Assembly (NCBI GenBank): GCA_937900575.1
Contig: CALCEI010000160.1
Coordinates: forward strand, 1 to 10,749
Reading direction: 5' to 3'
DNA: 10,749 nt
From: an uncultured Clostridia bacterium
GTDB taxonomy: Bacteria; Bacillota; Clostridia; Christensenellales; UBA1242
Below are positions 1 through 6,239 of this stretch, piece after piece (the first letter of the stretch is position 1; every line of letters begins with the position of its first letter). Both the position numbers and the translations under genes were made by a program. Below the pieces are notes generated by a model, which was given only the letters and a program-made list of their open reading frames with translations, ran no database searches and was not told the origin of the DNA.

Positions 1-115
1 TATAGGGGGCCAACCTGCACAATAGCGGGATAAGAACACCCGCCGTAAAGAAAACCATGCCAAAAAATGCAGCGACACACCCACACCCATATTTAGGCAA
101 ATCACCCACGTCCAT
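1..115 (-). CDS. Start of a small membrane protein, cut by the window edge
   Basis: An ATG at 115 opens 38 codons that run off the left edge of the window, so the protein is incomplete. A GAGG ribosome-binding site lies a few bases upstream, and the preceding frame stops 10 bases before the ATG, which suggests two genes of one operon. After a short N-terminus with glycine and three cysteines, residues about 13-33 are strongly hydrophobic (AAFFGMVFFTAGVLIPLL) and look like a membrane helix or uncleaved signal anchor. It sits wholly within the high-GC segment, so it may not belong to the same genome as the rest. I do not recognise the family. Confidence 0.5.
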   Translation of the reverse strand, partial: MDVGDLPKYGCGCVAAFFGMVFFTAGVLIPLLCRLAPY

Positions 116-290
116 AAATGCCTCGTTATTCAGCCATCAACTTCTTGAACTCATCATCTACCGCAGCAGAGTTCGACGGTTGGATTATCTCGTCCAGAGC
201 CGGACTATCATAATCTTCGCCAAGCGAAGCCATATTATCATTGATTGCATTCAATGCATCCCGAATGCCCTGCTCTCCGTCAATAACCTG
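1..290. other. Segment of foreign base composition, possible chimera or insertion
   Basis: Counting bases gives about 138 G or C in positions 1-290 (48%), against 15 of 60 in each of the next two 60-base blocks (25%). The change is abrupt, at about 285-300, inside an open reading frame. The segment itself looks like real coding DNA: an in-frame C-terminus with a stop at 126-128, a GAGG ribosome-binding site, then a new ATG at 115. Codon use is also different, with GGC, GCG, CCG and CTG-type codons that the rest of the window avoids. The likeliest explanation is a mis-assembled contig end. A horizontally acquired insertion into ddl is the alternative. The exact breakpoint cannot be fixed from the sequence alone. 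Confidence 0.75.
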
Positions 291-497
291 TTTAAGTTTT
301 AAATTTTGTTTGTTGTTAAAGTAAGTTATATCCTCAACATCAGTTGCCAAATAAAAATTGTTATCTAACCCCAAATATATTTTTTGAAGTTTAAATTTTC
401 CACTTACATTTTTGGCAAGTTGCATGCCGGTTATTATTGAAATATCATGTTCTGGGCTGTTGCCACCAAAAATTACACACTTAAATTTTGTTTTCAT
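126..497 (-). CDS. ddl: D-alanine--D-alanine ligase N-terminus joined to an unrelated C-terminus
   Basis: The first roughly 68 residues are the start of a D-alanine--D-alanine ligase, the ATP-grasp enzyme that makes the D-Ala-D-Ala dipeptide for peptidoglycan. The N-terminal fold signature FGGNSPEHDISIITG is clear. After about residue 69 (near base 290) similarity to the family ends. The last 55 or so residues are acidic and polar, ending in VDDEFKKLMAE, and are encoded in DNA of much higher GC. The whole central and C-terminal ATP-grasp domain is missing: 123 residues remain of a usual 300-350, so this product cannot be a working ligase. The start is the ATG at 497; a TTG at 515 in the same frame is less likely. 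Neighbours (divergent hydrolase and MurF-type ligase) fit a cell-wall cluster, supporting the Ddl reading. Whether the fusion exists in a living genome is doubtful. I do not recognise the C-terminal part. Confidence 0.7.
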   Translation of the reverse strand: MKTKFKCVIFGGNSPEHDISIITGMQLAKNVSGKFKLQKIYLGLDNNFYLATDVEDITYFNNKQNLKLKQVIDGEQGIRDALNAINDNMASLGEDYDSPALDEIIQPSNSAAVDDEFKKLMAE

Positions 498-508
498 ATT
501 GGTATATA

Positions 509-537
509 TTTTCAAATTTTAAATTTGTTGCATAAAT
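509..537 (+). promoter_or_regulatory. Possible promoter of the hydrolase-murF operon
   Basis: TGC at 529-531 precedes ATAAAT at 532-537, and the GTG start at 544 follows after exactly six bases. A weak TTTTCA lies 17 bases upstream at 509-514. The hexamers match the consensus poorly, but the TGC-6-6-start spacing is the same as upstream of nth and the terminal ATPase. The string TTTGTTGCATAA recurs upstream of the gene at 9215. No Shine-Dalgarno site is visible. Confidence 0.3.
513..527. repeat. Short perfect inverted repeat between ddl and the hydrolase
   Basis: CAAATTT, one T, AAATTTG: seven base pairs around a single central base, in the 46-base gap between divergent genes. It could be an operator shared by both. 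Such AT-only palindromes also arise by chance in DNA this AT-rich, so the evidence is weak. Confidence 0.25.
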
Positions 538-543
538 AATAAT

Positions 544-1248
544 GTGAATTTTTTGTTTAAACAAGAAGTTATTGATTACGATTATTTTAAAACAGACAAC
601 AGCACACAAACAATTCTGTTTTTGCATGGTTGGGGTGGCAACAAATTTTCTTTTGCTGGAAGTTTGCCTCTTTTAAAAAACAAATTCAATTTGCTTACAA
701 TAACCATGCCAACAACACAAACAACAAAACAAGTTTGGTGCCTTGAAGATTATGTAAATTTAATAAACAGCATACTAAAAATTTTAAACATACAAAAGTT
801 TTACGTTGTATGCCATAGTTTTGGTTTTAGAATTGCATGTTTATTAAATAAACATGACATACAAAAAATTGTGGTAACAGGTGGCGCTGGACCAAAAAAA
901 GAAGGAATAATTAAACGTATAAAAACTGACAACAACAAACTGCTTTTAAAATTAAAAAAAATTGAATATTCTTCCGTTGCAAGTAAGGATTATTTAAGCC
1001 TTGATGCCACAAATAAGCAAACTTTTAAAAACATTGTAAATTGCAATTTAAAAAACTTCATTTCCTTCCCTTGCCCCGTGCTTTTGTTTTGGGGGAAACG
1101 CGACGCCGAAACGCCAATGTGGATTTGTAACTTAATTTTTAAACACAACAAAGCAACAAAAATTGTAACAAATTCAAATCATTTTGCTTACATAAAAGAA
1201 AATGCCTTATTTTGCAACTCATTAACAAAATTTTTTAATGGAAATTGA
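544..1248 (+). CDS. Alpha/beta-fold hydrolase
   Basis: This 234-residue cytoplasmic protein has the layout of a small alpha/beta hydrolase. The oxyanion-hole motif HGWGG is at residues 28-32. The nucleophile elbow is CHSFG, with Ser92. The acid is probably Asp188 in FWGKRDAETP and the base His213 in SNHFAY, so the triad is complete. There is no signal peptide. The substrate cannot be told from sequence; the family includes esterases, lipases and carbon-carbon hydrolases. It starts at GTG 544, because the ATG two bases earlier runs straight into TGA. The MurF gene starts 11 bases before this gene ends, so the two are translated together. That coupling suggests a role near cell-envelope synthesis, but that is inference. 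The family call is secure and the function is not. Confidence 0.85.
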   Translation: MNFLFKQEVIDYDYFKTDNSTQTILFLHGWGGNKFSFAGSLPLLKNKFNLLTITMPTTQTTKQVWCLEDYVNLINSILKILNIQKFYVVCHSFGFRIACLLNKHDIQKIVVTGGAGPKKEGIIKRIKTDNNKLLLKLKKIEYSSVASKDYLSLDATNKQTFKNIVNCNLKNFISFPCPVLLFWGKRDAETPMWICNLIFKHNKATKIVTNSNHFAYIKENALFCNSLTKFFNGN

Positions 1249-2737
1249 ATTAATTGTTAACTTAATACTTGCCCTTTCAAATGTCTTTTTAGTAAAAAAA
1301 TTTGTGCACATTTTTCAACTTAAAAGTTATTCAACTGTGCGATATTTTGGTTATATAATCAAAAAACAAATTGCTCCAATTTTATGTTATCTTTTTGCCT
1401 TGATAATTTGCCTGTTTGTTAAGTTTTGGATTGTTTGGTTGGGACTTTACATTTTGTGTTCTGCAGTTTGTTGGTGGTTTACTCTTCATATTAACAAAAC
1501 CAACAAAACTCCACTTGTTAAAACCAAAAAAACCAAACGGTTGATTGCCATTTCTTGTGTTGTTTGTGTCTTGTGTGGTGCGTTTAAATTTGGTTACTTA
1601 ATTTCTTGTTTAATCATTAATTTTGTGCCTATTATTGCTAATGCAATAAACCTTGTTGATATTGTTAAAAACAATCATTACATTCGCCTTGCAAAACAAA
1701 AACTTAAAAACTGCAAATGCAAAGTTATTGCAATAACGGGTAGCAACGGAAAAACAAGTGTAAAAAACATACTTCAAAAAATGCTTGAAACAAAATATTT
1801 TTGCCAATGCACACCAAGTAGTTACAACACTCCACTTGGCATAAGCAAATTTATTAATGAATCACTTTCAAACACCACACAGTTTTTAATTTTGGAATAT
1901 GGTGCAAGGCATGTTGGCGACATTAAAAAACTAACCAAACTTTTTGGTGCTGATTATGGCATTGTAACAACAATTGCACCACAGCACATGCAAACTTTTA
2001 AAACCATCAACAACATTGTAAAAGCAAAACAACAATTACCTGCATTTTTAGGCAAAAAAATGTGCGTGTTTAATTTGGATAACATCTTCACTCAAAAAAT
2101 GGCACAAGAAAAACAAGGAAAAAAGATGTGTGTTTCCAAAAATATTAAAACCGACATATACGCAACAGATATTAAAATTGATAATTTTAAAACCACATTT
2201 AAAGTGAACACTGCTTACACACAATTTGACGTTTCCACGTGTCTACTTGGAAGGCACAACATAACAAACATTTTGCTTGCATCTGCACTTGCTTTACACC
2301 TTGGTGTAGCACCACAAAATTTGCAAACTGCAATACAAAATTTAACTTACACTCCCCACAGATTAGAACTTGTAAAAACTCATATAAACATATTAGATGA
2401 TAGTTACAATTGTTCGCTTTCTAGCGCAAAAGAAGCACTTGATGTGCTATCTAAATGCACGGGGAAAAAGATGATTGTAACCCCTGGCATCATTGAAGGT
2501 GGGAAAAAAGAAAAAGAGTTGAATTTCACTCTTGGAAAATGGTGCGCCAAGGCAGATTTTGTTGTGTTTGTGAACAAACATAACAGGCAAAGTTTAACTG
2601 ATGGATTAATAAGTGTTGATGCAACAAAAAAAGTGCTGTTTGCCGACACGTTGGAACAAGCCAAACAACACTTTAAACTGTTAAATTCTGGCGATACGCT
2701 CTTGCTTTTAAATGATTTGCCAGATGATTACACTTAA
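1238..2737 (+). CDS. Membrane-anchored MurF-type Mur ligase
   Basis: Mur ligases join an amino acid or dipeptide to UDP-MurNAc-peptides using ATP; MurF adds D-Ala-D-Ala. Residues about 1-140 contain four or five hydrophobic helices instead of the usual soluble MurF substrate domain. The catalytic core follows: P-loop TGSNGKT at 167-173, the segment LEYGARHVGDI, the segment TTIAPQHMQTF followed by a lysine-containing KAKQQL (site of the usual carbamylated lysine), then GRHNITNILLA, and the C-terminal-domain signature ILDDSYN near residue 388. The end, LLLNDLPDDY, fits membrane-linked MurF-like proteins of Bacillota. Length is 499 against about 450 for ordinary MurF. It overlaps the hydrolase by 11 bases and faces ddl, the supplier of D-Ala-D-Ala, which supports a MurF role. 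Because the substrate domain is replaced, it may be the main MurF of this lineage or a paralogue with another substrate. Confidence 0.8.
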   Translation: MEIELIVNLILALSNVFLVKKFVHIFQLKSYSTVRYFGYIIKKQIAPILCYLFALIICLFVKFWIVWLGLYILCSAVCWWFTLHINKTNKTPLVKTKKTKRLIAISCVVCVLCGAFKFGYLISCLIINFVPIIANAINLVDIVKNNHYIRLAKQKLKNCKCKVIAITGSNGKTSVKNILQKMLETKYFCQCTPSSYNTPLGISKFINESLSNTTQFLILEYGARHVGDIKKLTKLFGADYGIVTTIAPQHMQTFKTINNIVKAKQQLPAFLGKKMCVFNLDNIFTQKMAQEKQGKKMCVSKNIKTDIYATDIKIDNFKTTFKVNTAYTQFDVSTCLLGRHNITNILLASALALHLGVAPQNLQTAIQNLTYTPHRLELVKTHINILDDSYNCSLSSAKEALDVLSKCTGKKMIVTPGIIEGGKKEKELNFTLGKWCAKADFVVFVNKHNRQSLTDGLISVDATKKVLFADTLEQAKQHFKLLNSGDTLLLLNDLPDDYT

Positions 2738-3777
2738 AATTTAAATTCCATCTCAAAACAATCGTTGCCCTTGCCATAATAATCTTTTCTTGTTCTGCGC
2801 AAAACAAAACCAAATTTTTTGTAAAGTAAATATGCAGTTATGTTTTTTGCACAAACTTCCAAACTTAATGTGTTAATTTTGTGTTTAAGTGCACATTGCT
2901 TTGCCGTTTCAAGCAACTTGGTGCCAAAGCCCAAATTCCTATACTCTTTTTTTACAGCAACCGAAATAATGTTTGTTTCGTCTGTGTGTTGCAACACAAT
3001 GTAACCTGCAATTTCATCTTTAATTTTAAGCACAAAGCAGTTGTAATTTACGTTTGCCCACATTTCTTTTAAACTTTCCAAAGAAAATGCCCCAAACAAA
3101 ACTGCAGATTTTTCAAGTTCTGCCACCAAATTTAAATCTTCTTCTTGCATTGGTGAAATTGTGGCTTCCACTCTTTTTAATTTTTCGTTTTCTGCTTGTG
3201 AAAGTTGATAGTAAACAGGAACCAAATTTTCATCATCACTTTCAGTTAAACATTCAAGCAAAACTTCTGGTGTAATTTTCACTTTAAAGCAATTTACATT
3301 AGAGTCAACTTCATACATTCCAACAAGTTTGCCTTCGGCAACTTCTGTTAATTCTGCCAAAGTTAAGTTCCTTTCATAAGTGTAAACAATGCCATTAATA
3401 AGTTTTGCAACAAAATAACTATCTTTGCTTCCTAAAATTGCAACTGTCTCAATTTCTGGCATCTGCTTTTGTGCGCATTTAAACAACAAATGCAAATTGT
3501 TTATGCCTTTTGCTGTTGCACCCAAACTGTCCCTAAAGGCTTTTATTGTTGCAATGCCAACCCTAATTCCTGTGAAAGAACCAGGGCCAACAACCACACC
3601 AAATTCGGCAACATCATCAATTGCTAAATTATTTTCTTTAAGAAGGTTGTCAATTTCTGGCAACATAGTTTCGTTGTGATGCATTACACTTGAAATGCTT
3701 TTATTTGCAACCTTTCCGTCATGCTCTAACACAATGTCAAGTTGTGTGTTGGCAGTGTTAATAACCAATCTATTCAT
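2734..3777 (-). CDS. tsaB-rimI: TsaB-RimI fusion protein
   Basis: One 347-residue protein joins two enzymes that are often separate. Residues 1 to about 200 are TsaB, the partner of TsaD in making threonylcarbamoyladenosine at tRNA position 37; the hallmark GPGSFTGIRVG is at 64-74. Residues about 205-347 are a GNAT acetyltransferase of the RimI type, which acetylates the N-terminus of ribosomal protein S18. Its acetyl-CoA loop RNLGFG is at 280-285, followed by LSLEVCAKN and ALYKKFGF-like text (AYLLYKKFGF). The N-terminal strand reads LVINTAN, where the family commonly has a conserved D-T-S, a mild divergence. The start is ATG 3777, which overlaps the end of tsaE by 8 bases; the frame could extend ten codons further but only into tsaE. 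The stop shares TTAA with the convergent murF stop. TsaB-RimI fusions are known in other bacteria. Confidence 0.9.
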   Translation of the reverse strand: MNRLVINTANTQLDIVLEHDGKVANKSISSVMHHNETMLPEIDNLLKENNLAIDDVAEFGVVVGPGSFTGIRVGIATIKAFRDSLGATAKGINNLHLLFKCAQKQMPEIETVAILGSKDSYFVAKLINGIVYTYERNLTLAELTEVAEGKLVGMYEVDSNVNCFKVKITPEVLLECLTESDDENLVPVYYQLSQAENEKLKRVEATISPMQEEDLNLVAELEKSAVLFGAFSLESLKEMWANVNYNCFVLKIKDEIAGYIVLQHTDETNIISVAVKKEYRNLGFGTKLLETAKQCALKHKINTLSLEVCAKNITAYLLYKKFGFVLRRTRKDYYGKGNDCFEMEFKF

Positions 3778-4183
3778 AAATGTTAAACTCCCTTGTGTTT
3801 TCGTCAATAAGTTTTATATCCACATTTTTTGTTTTGTCGGGCAAAAGTGGCAAAATATTTTCACTCCATTCAATAAAAATGATGCTTTGTCTATCGTCCA
3901 AAATTTCATCAAAACCAGATTCAATTGCTTCTTCTGTGCTTATTCTGTATGTATCAAAATGATGCAACATGCAATTTTTGCCTTGATAACTTTTTAATAT
4001 TGCAAAAGTTGGGCTGTTTACAATTTCTGTAACGCCAAGTGCAGAAAAAACGCCTTGCGTAAAAGTGGTTTTGCCAGCGCCCAAATCTCCATGCAAAAGA
4101 ACAACATCACCAATCTTAAGTGACGTTGCAAATTTTTGTGCCAATTTGTGTGTTTCTGCAACCGAATTTACAATATATTTCAT
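3770..4183 (-). CDS. tsaE: tRNA t6A biosynthesis ATPase TsaE
   Basis: TsaE is the small ATPase that drives the TsaB-TsaD complex during t6A37 synthesis. The 137-residue protein has Walker A GDLGAGKT at 32-39, the NSPTF motif at 56-60, HHFDTYRI at 74-81 and FIEWSENI at 103-110, all family hallmarks; its length is normal. I chose ATG 4183 rather than TTG 4219 because the extra 12 codons coincide with a near-consensus promoter. The predicted transcription start then falls at the ATG. It is the first gene of an operon and overlaps tsaB-rimI by 8 bases, so partners of the same complex are made together. TsaD and TsaC are not in the window. Confidence 0.95.
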   Translation of the reverse strand: MKYIVNSVAETHKLAQKFATSLKIGDVVLLHGDLGAGKTTFTQGVFSALGVTEIVNSPTFAILKSYQGKNCMLHHFDTYRISTEEAIESGFDEILDDRQSIIFIEWSENILPLLPDKTKNVDIKLIDENTREFNIYE

Positions 4184-4190
4184 ATTGTCA

Positions 4191-4219
4191 ATTTTATATT
4201 TTCCATTTGTTTTTGTCAA
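4191..4219 (-). promoter_or_regulatory. Promoter of the tsaE operon, apparently leaderless
   Basis: On the minus strand TTGACA (4219-4214) is followed by exactly 17 bases and TAAAAT (4196-4191), a near-perfect housekeeping promoter. Seven bases on, the predicted start of transcription is at 4184, next to the ATG at 4183. No Shine-Dalgarno site precedes the ATG. Confidence 0.65.
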
Positions 4220-4243
4220 ATGTTACGGCCAATAAGGTTTAAA

Positions 4244-4265
4244 TTTACAAGAATTGTAAACAATT
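4244..4265. promoter_or_regulatory. Nested inverted repeats, possible operator
   Basis: TTTACAA, GAA, TTGTAAA (4244-4260) is a perfect seven-pair inverted repeat. Its right half overlaps a second one, AATTGT, AA, ACAATT (4252-4265). Both lie just upstream of the membrane-protein gene at 4270, within the gap to the divergent tsaE. This could be a repressor site, or a weak hairpin in RNA. Confidence 0.35.
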
Positions 4266-4269
4266 AAGT

Positions 4270-5058
4270 ATGCAAAAATTTAAAATTATTGATTTGTTAG
4301 ATAAATTGTTTATAAGTGTGTGCGTATTTTTGCTTTTGTACGCATGGCTTAATTTTTATCTACGCAATTTGTGGTTAACCTTTGTTTTAAGCACGATTTT
4401 TTGCTTTGCAATTATGTTTATTTTTAACTATGTAACCGAAAAACGCAATCAAAAGAAAAACATAACAAAAGAATTGCAAAAAGAAATTGACAAAAATTAT
4501 TACGCCTTCAAACTTACACCAGCAAAAGAAAAATTGGCAATCATAAACCAAATTTTAACAAAAACCTGTTCCACAACTCTTTTAAATGATGCCATAACTT
4601 ACACTTTAAACAACAAAACACATTTGATTCTTTTTGCAACCAAACAAACAAAACTTACGCAAAATGAAATGTTGAATTTGTTGGAAAACTTTTTAAACAT
4701 AAAAGTTGATATAATTGAAATTGTTTGCGAAGCAAAAGAAACCAATTTAACAACAGAAATTTACAAAGATAAAGAAATTAAAATTATTGATAAATCTGCC
4801 CTTTACCTTAACTATTTTAAAAAAGAAGGAATTTACCCAGATTGCACCAATTTAATGTTGGAACGCAAAAAAACACCATTCAAACAAGTTGTTTTAAATT
4901 TCTTTACACCAGAAAAAGCAAAAGGCTATTTCTTTTGTGGTTTGGTGTTAATTTTTAGTAGCATAATGTTGCCTTATCACATCTATTATTTGGTTTTTGG
5001 CAGTGTGCTTTTGATGTTTAGCATTTTGTGTAAAGTTAAATCTGTTTTTAAAAATTAG
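4270..5058 (+). CDS. Four-helix membrane protein of unknown function
   Basis: I do not recognise this 262-residue protein with confidence. It has two hydrophobic helices at the N-terminus (about 11-29 and 33-53), a basic stretch EKRNQKKN, a soluble domain of about 155 residues (about 60-215), and two more helices (about 219-237 and 239-256). By the positive-inside rule the soluble domain is probably cytoplasmic. The domain alternates predicted strands and helices: THLILFATKQTKL, then VDIIEIVCEA, then IKIIDKSALYLNYF. That order loosely recalls the second half of Mrr-type restriction-endonuclease folds, where a strand, a helix and an I-x-L-I-D segment end the core, but I see no complete catalytic set. 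No ribosome-binding site is visible. It diverges from tsaE and overlaps the 3' end of the cysteine desulfurase gene by 11 bases. Confidence 0.75.
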   Translation: MQKFKIIDLLDKLFISVCVFLLLYAWLNFYLRNLWLTFVLSTIFCFAIMFIFNYVTEKRNQKKNITKELQKEIDKNYYAFKLTPAKEKLAIINQILTKTCSTTLLNDAITYTLNNKTHLILFATKQTKLTQNEMLNLLENFLNIKVDIIEIVCEAKETNLTTEIYKDKEIKIIDKSALYLNYFKKEGIYPDCTNLMLERKKTPFKQVVLNFFTPEKAKGYFFCGLVLIFSSIMLPYHIYYLVFGSVLLMFSILCKVKSVFKN

Positions 5059-6160
5059 CAATATGCTTTAAAGCAAAAATAAGTGCATCAATTTCCTTTT
5101 TGGTGTTGTTAAAATCAACTGAAACACGCACTGCACCACTTGTGCCCAATTTTTGATGAATTAATGGCGAACAATGTTTGCCAGCACGGACGCAGATGTT
5201 AAATTTTTCGTTAAGTTCGTTGCTTACCACAGCATCGTCTTGCCCAATGATGTTGAAAGCAAAAACGTTTGTTGAATTTTCAGTTGAATAAAGTTCAACA
5301 AAAGGCAGTTTTTTTAGTTCGCTGTAAGTATATAAAGAAAGCGAACTTTCTTTTTGCTTTATTTTGTTAAAATTTTTGGTTAAAAAATCTAATCCTGCAG
5401 ACAAACTTACAATTGGAATTGTTGGCAGGGTTCCACTTTCGTAACCTTCTGGAAAATCTGTTGGTTGTACAAGGTTTTTGCTATCTGTGCCCGTGCCACC
5501 AAATATAAGTGGATTTAACTTTGTGCCCTTTTTAACAATAAGTCCACCAACACCTGTAATTGAAAGAAGCCCTTTGTGACCTGAAAAGGTTAAAAAAGTT
5601 ATGTTTGAATTTTGCAAATCCACTTCCAAATGCCCACATGATTGTGCGCCGTCAACAAGATAATTTATGCCGTGTTTTTTGCACAATTTTCCAACAGTTT
5701 TAACATCTGTAATTTCGCCCGTTACGTTGGAAACATGCGTGGTCACAACTAAAGTTGTGTTTTGTTTAATCTTTTGTTCAAAGACATGTGCAAAATCCTT
5801 TAAACTACAGTCCATAATGGTAACTTCAACACCCATGTTTTCCATACTTTTTAATGTTCTTAAAACTGAATTGTGTTCATAGCACGTTGTTATAACGTGG
5901 TCTCCACTTTTTAAAAAACCACGCAGTGCCAAATTTAAGGCTTCTGTGCAATTTTTAGTAAAAACAACTTCGTGGTTTGGTGCGTTAAAAAATTTCTTTA
6001 ATTTTTCTCTTGTTTCAAAAACCTGTTGTGCAATATTTTGGCTTAAATAATGTCCACTCCTTCCAGGGTTGGCAGTTAATGTGTTTAATGCACGTATCAC
6101 TGCGTCTTTTACAATTTTAGGTTTAACAAAACTTGTTGCCGAGTTATCCAAGTAAATCAT
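5048..6160 (-). CDS. Cysteine desulfurase, class V aminotransferase fold
   Basis: This PLP enzyme takes sulfur (or selenium) from cysteine (or selenocysteine) and holds it as a persulfide. The 370-residue protein is full length. Visible residues: start YLDNSAT, the histidine of the EHNSV motif (His96), the cofactor-binding D-G-A-Q (Asp170, Gln173), the Schiff-base lysine in SGHKG (Lys196), and the catalytic cysteine in RAGKHCSP (Cys330). The ending GAVRVSVDFNNTKKEID matches the subfamily often found beside DUF3343 and YedF proteins in Clostridia, rather than IscS or housekeeping SufS. It diverges from exactly such a DUF3343 gene. The start at ATG 6160 is supported by the N-terminal motif and by a promoter ending about six bases upstream. 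No scaffold protein (SufU or IscU) gene lies nearby. Confidence 0.93.
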   Translation of the reverse strand: MIYLDNSATSFVKPKIVKDAVIRALNTLTANPGRSGHYLSQNIAQQVFETREKLKKFFNAPNHEVVFTKNCTEALNLALRGFLKSGDHVITTCYEHNSVLRTLKSMENMGVEVTIMDCSLKDFAHVFEQKIKQNTTLVVTTHVSNVTGEITDVKTVGKLCKKHGINYLVDGAQSCGHLEVDLQNSNITFLTFSGHKGLLSITGVGGLIVKKGTKLNPLIFGGTGTDSKNLVQPTDFPEGYESGTLPTIPIVSLSAGLDFLTKNFNKIKQKESSLSLYTYSELKKLPFVELYSTENSTNVFAFNIIGQDDAVVSNELNEKFNICVRAGKHCSPLIHQKLGTSGAVRVSVDFNNTKKEIDALIFALKHIANF

Positions 6161-6165
6161 AATTC

Positions 6166-6194
6166 ATAATATTCAAATTTTGATTTGTTGTTAA
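6166..6194 (-). promoter_or_regulatory. Promoter of the cysteine desulfurase gene, apparently leaderless
   Basis: Minus strand: TTAACA (6194-6189), exactly 17 bases, TATTAT (6171-6166), then GAATT and the ATG at 6160. Each box differs from consensus at one base. The predicted transcription start is at or one base inside the ATG, and no Shine-Dalgarno site is present. Confidence 0.5.
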
Positions 6195-6199
6195 ATGTC

Positions 6200-6234
6200 A
6201 ACTTAAAAATTTTTACATATCATGAATTAAGAGG
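6200..6234 (+). promoter_or_regulatory. Leader of the DUF3343 gene with shared upstream element
   Basis: AACTTAAAAATTT (6200-6212), one base, then TACATAT (6214-6220) is followed by a Shine-Dalgarno site AAGAGG (6229-6234) five bases before the ATG at 6240. The same 13-base string and TACATAT, two bases apart, precede the gene at 9292. It may be a promoter class different from the leaderless one. The box assignment is uncertain. Confidence 0.35.
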
Positions 6235-6239
6235 CACAA

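Noticed and set aside
57..302. Plus-strand open frame of 81 codons at the left end
   Set aside because: It lies opposite the minus-strand frames, lacks a ribosome-binding site, and its protein has no recognisable pattern; the minus-strand frames look more like real proteins.
1246..1248. TGA read as tryptophan at the end of the hydrolase
   Set aside because: Reading through adds only a few residues before TAA, tryptophan is TGG elsewhere, and the normal stop gives the usual family ending.
4184..4219. Longer TsaE starting at TTG 4219
   Set aside because: The extra codons overlap a near-consensus promoter, and the ATG at 4183 gives a normal TsaE N-terminus.
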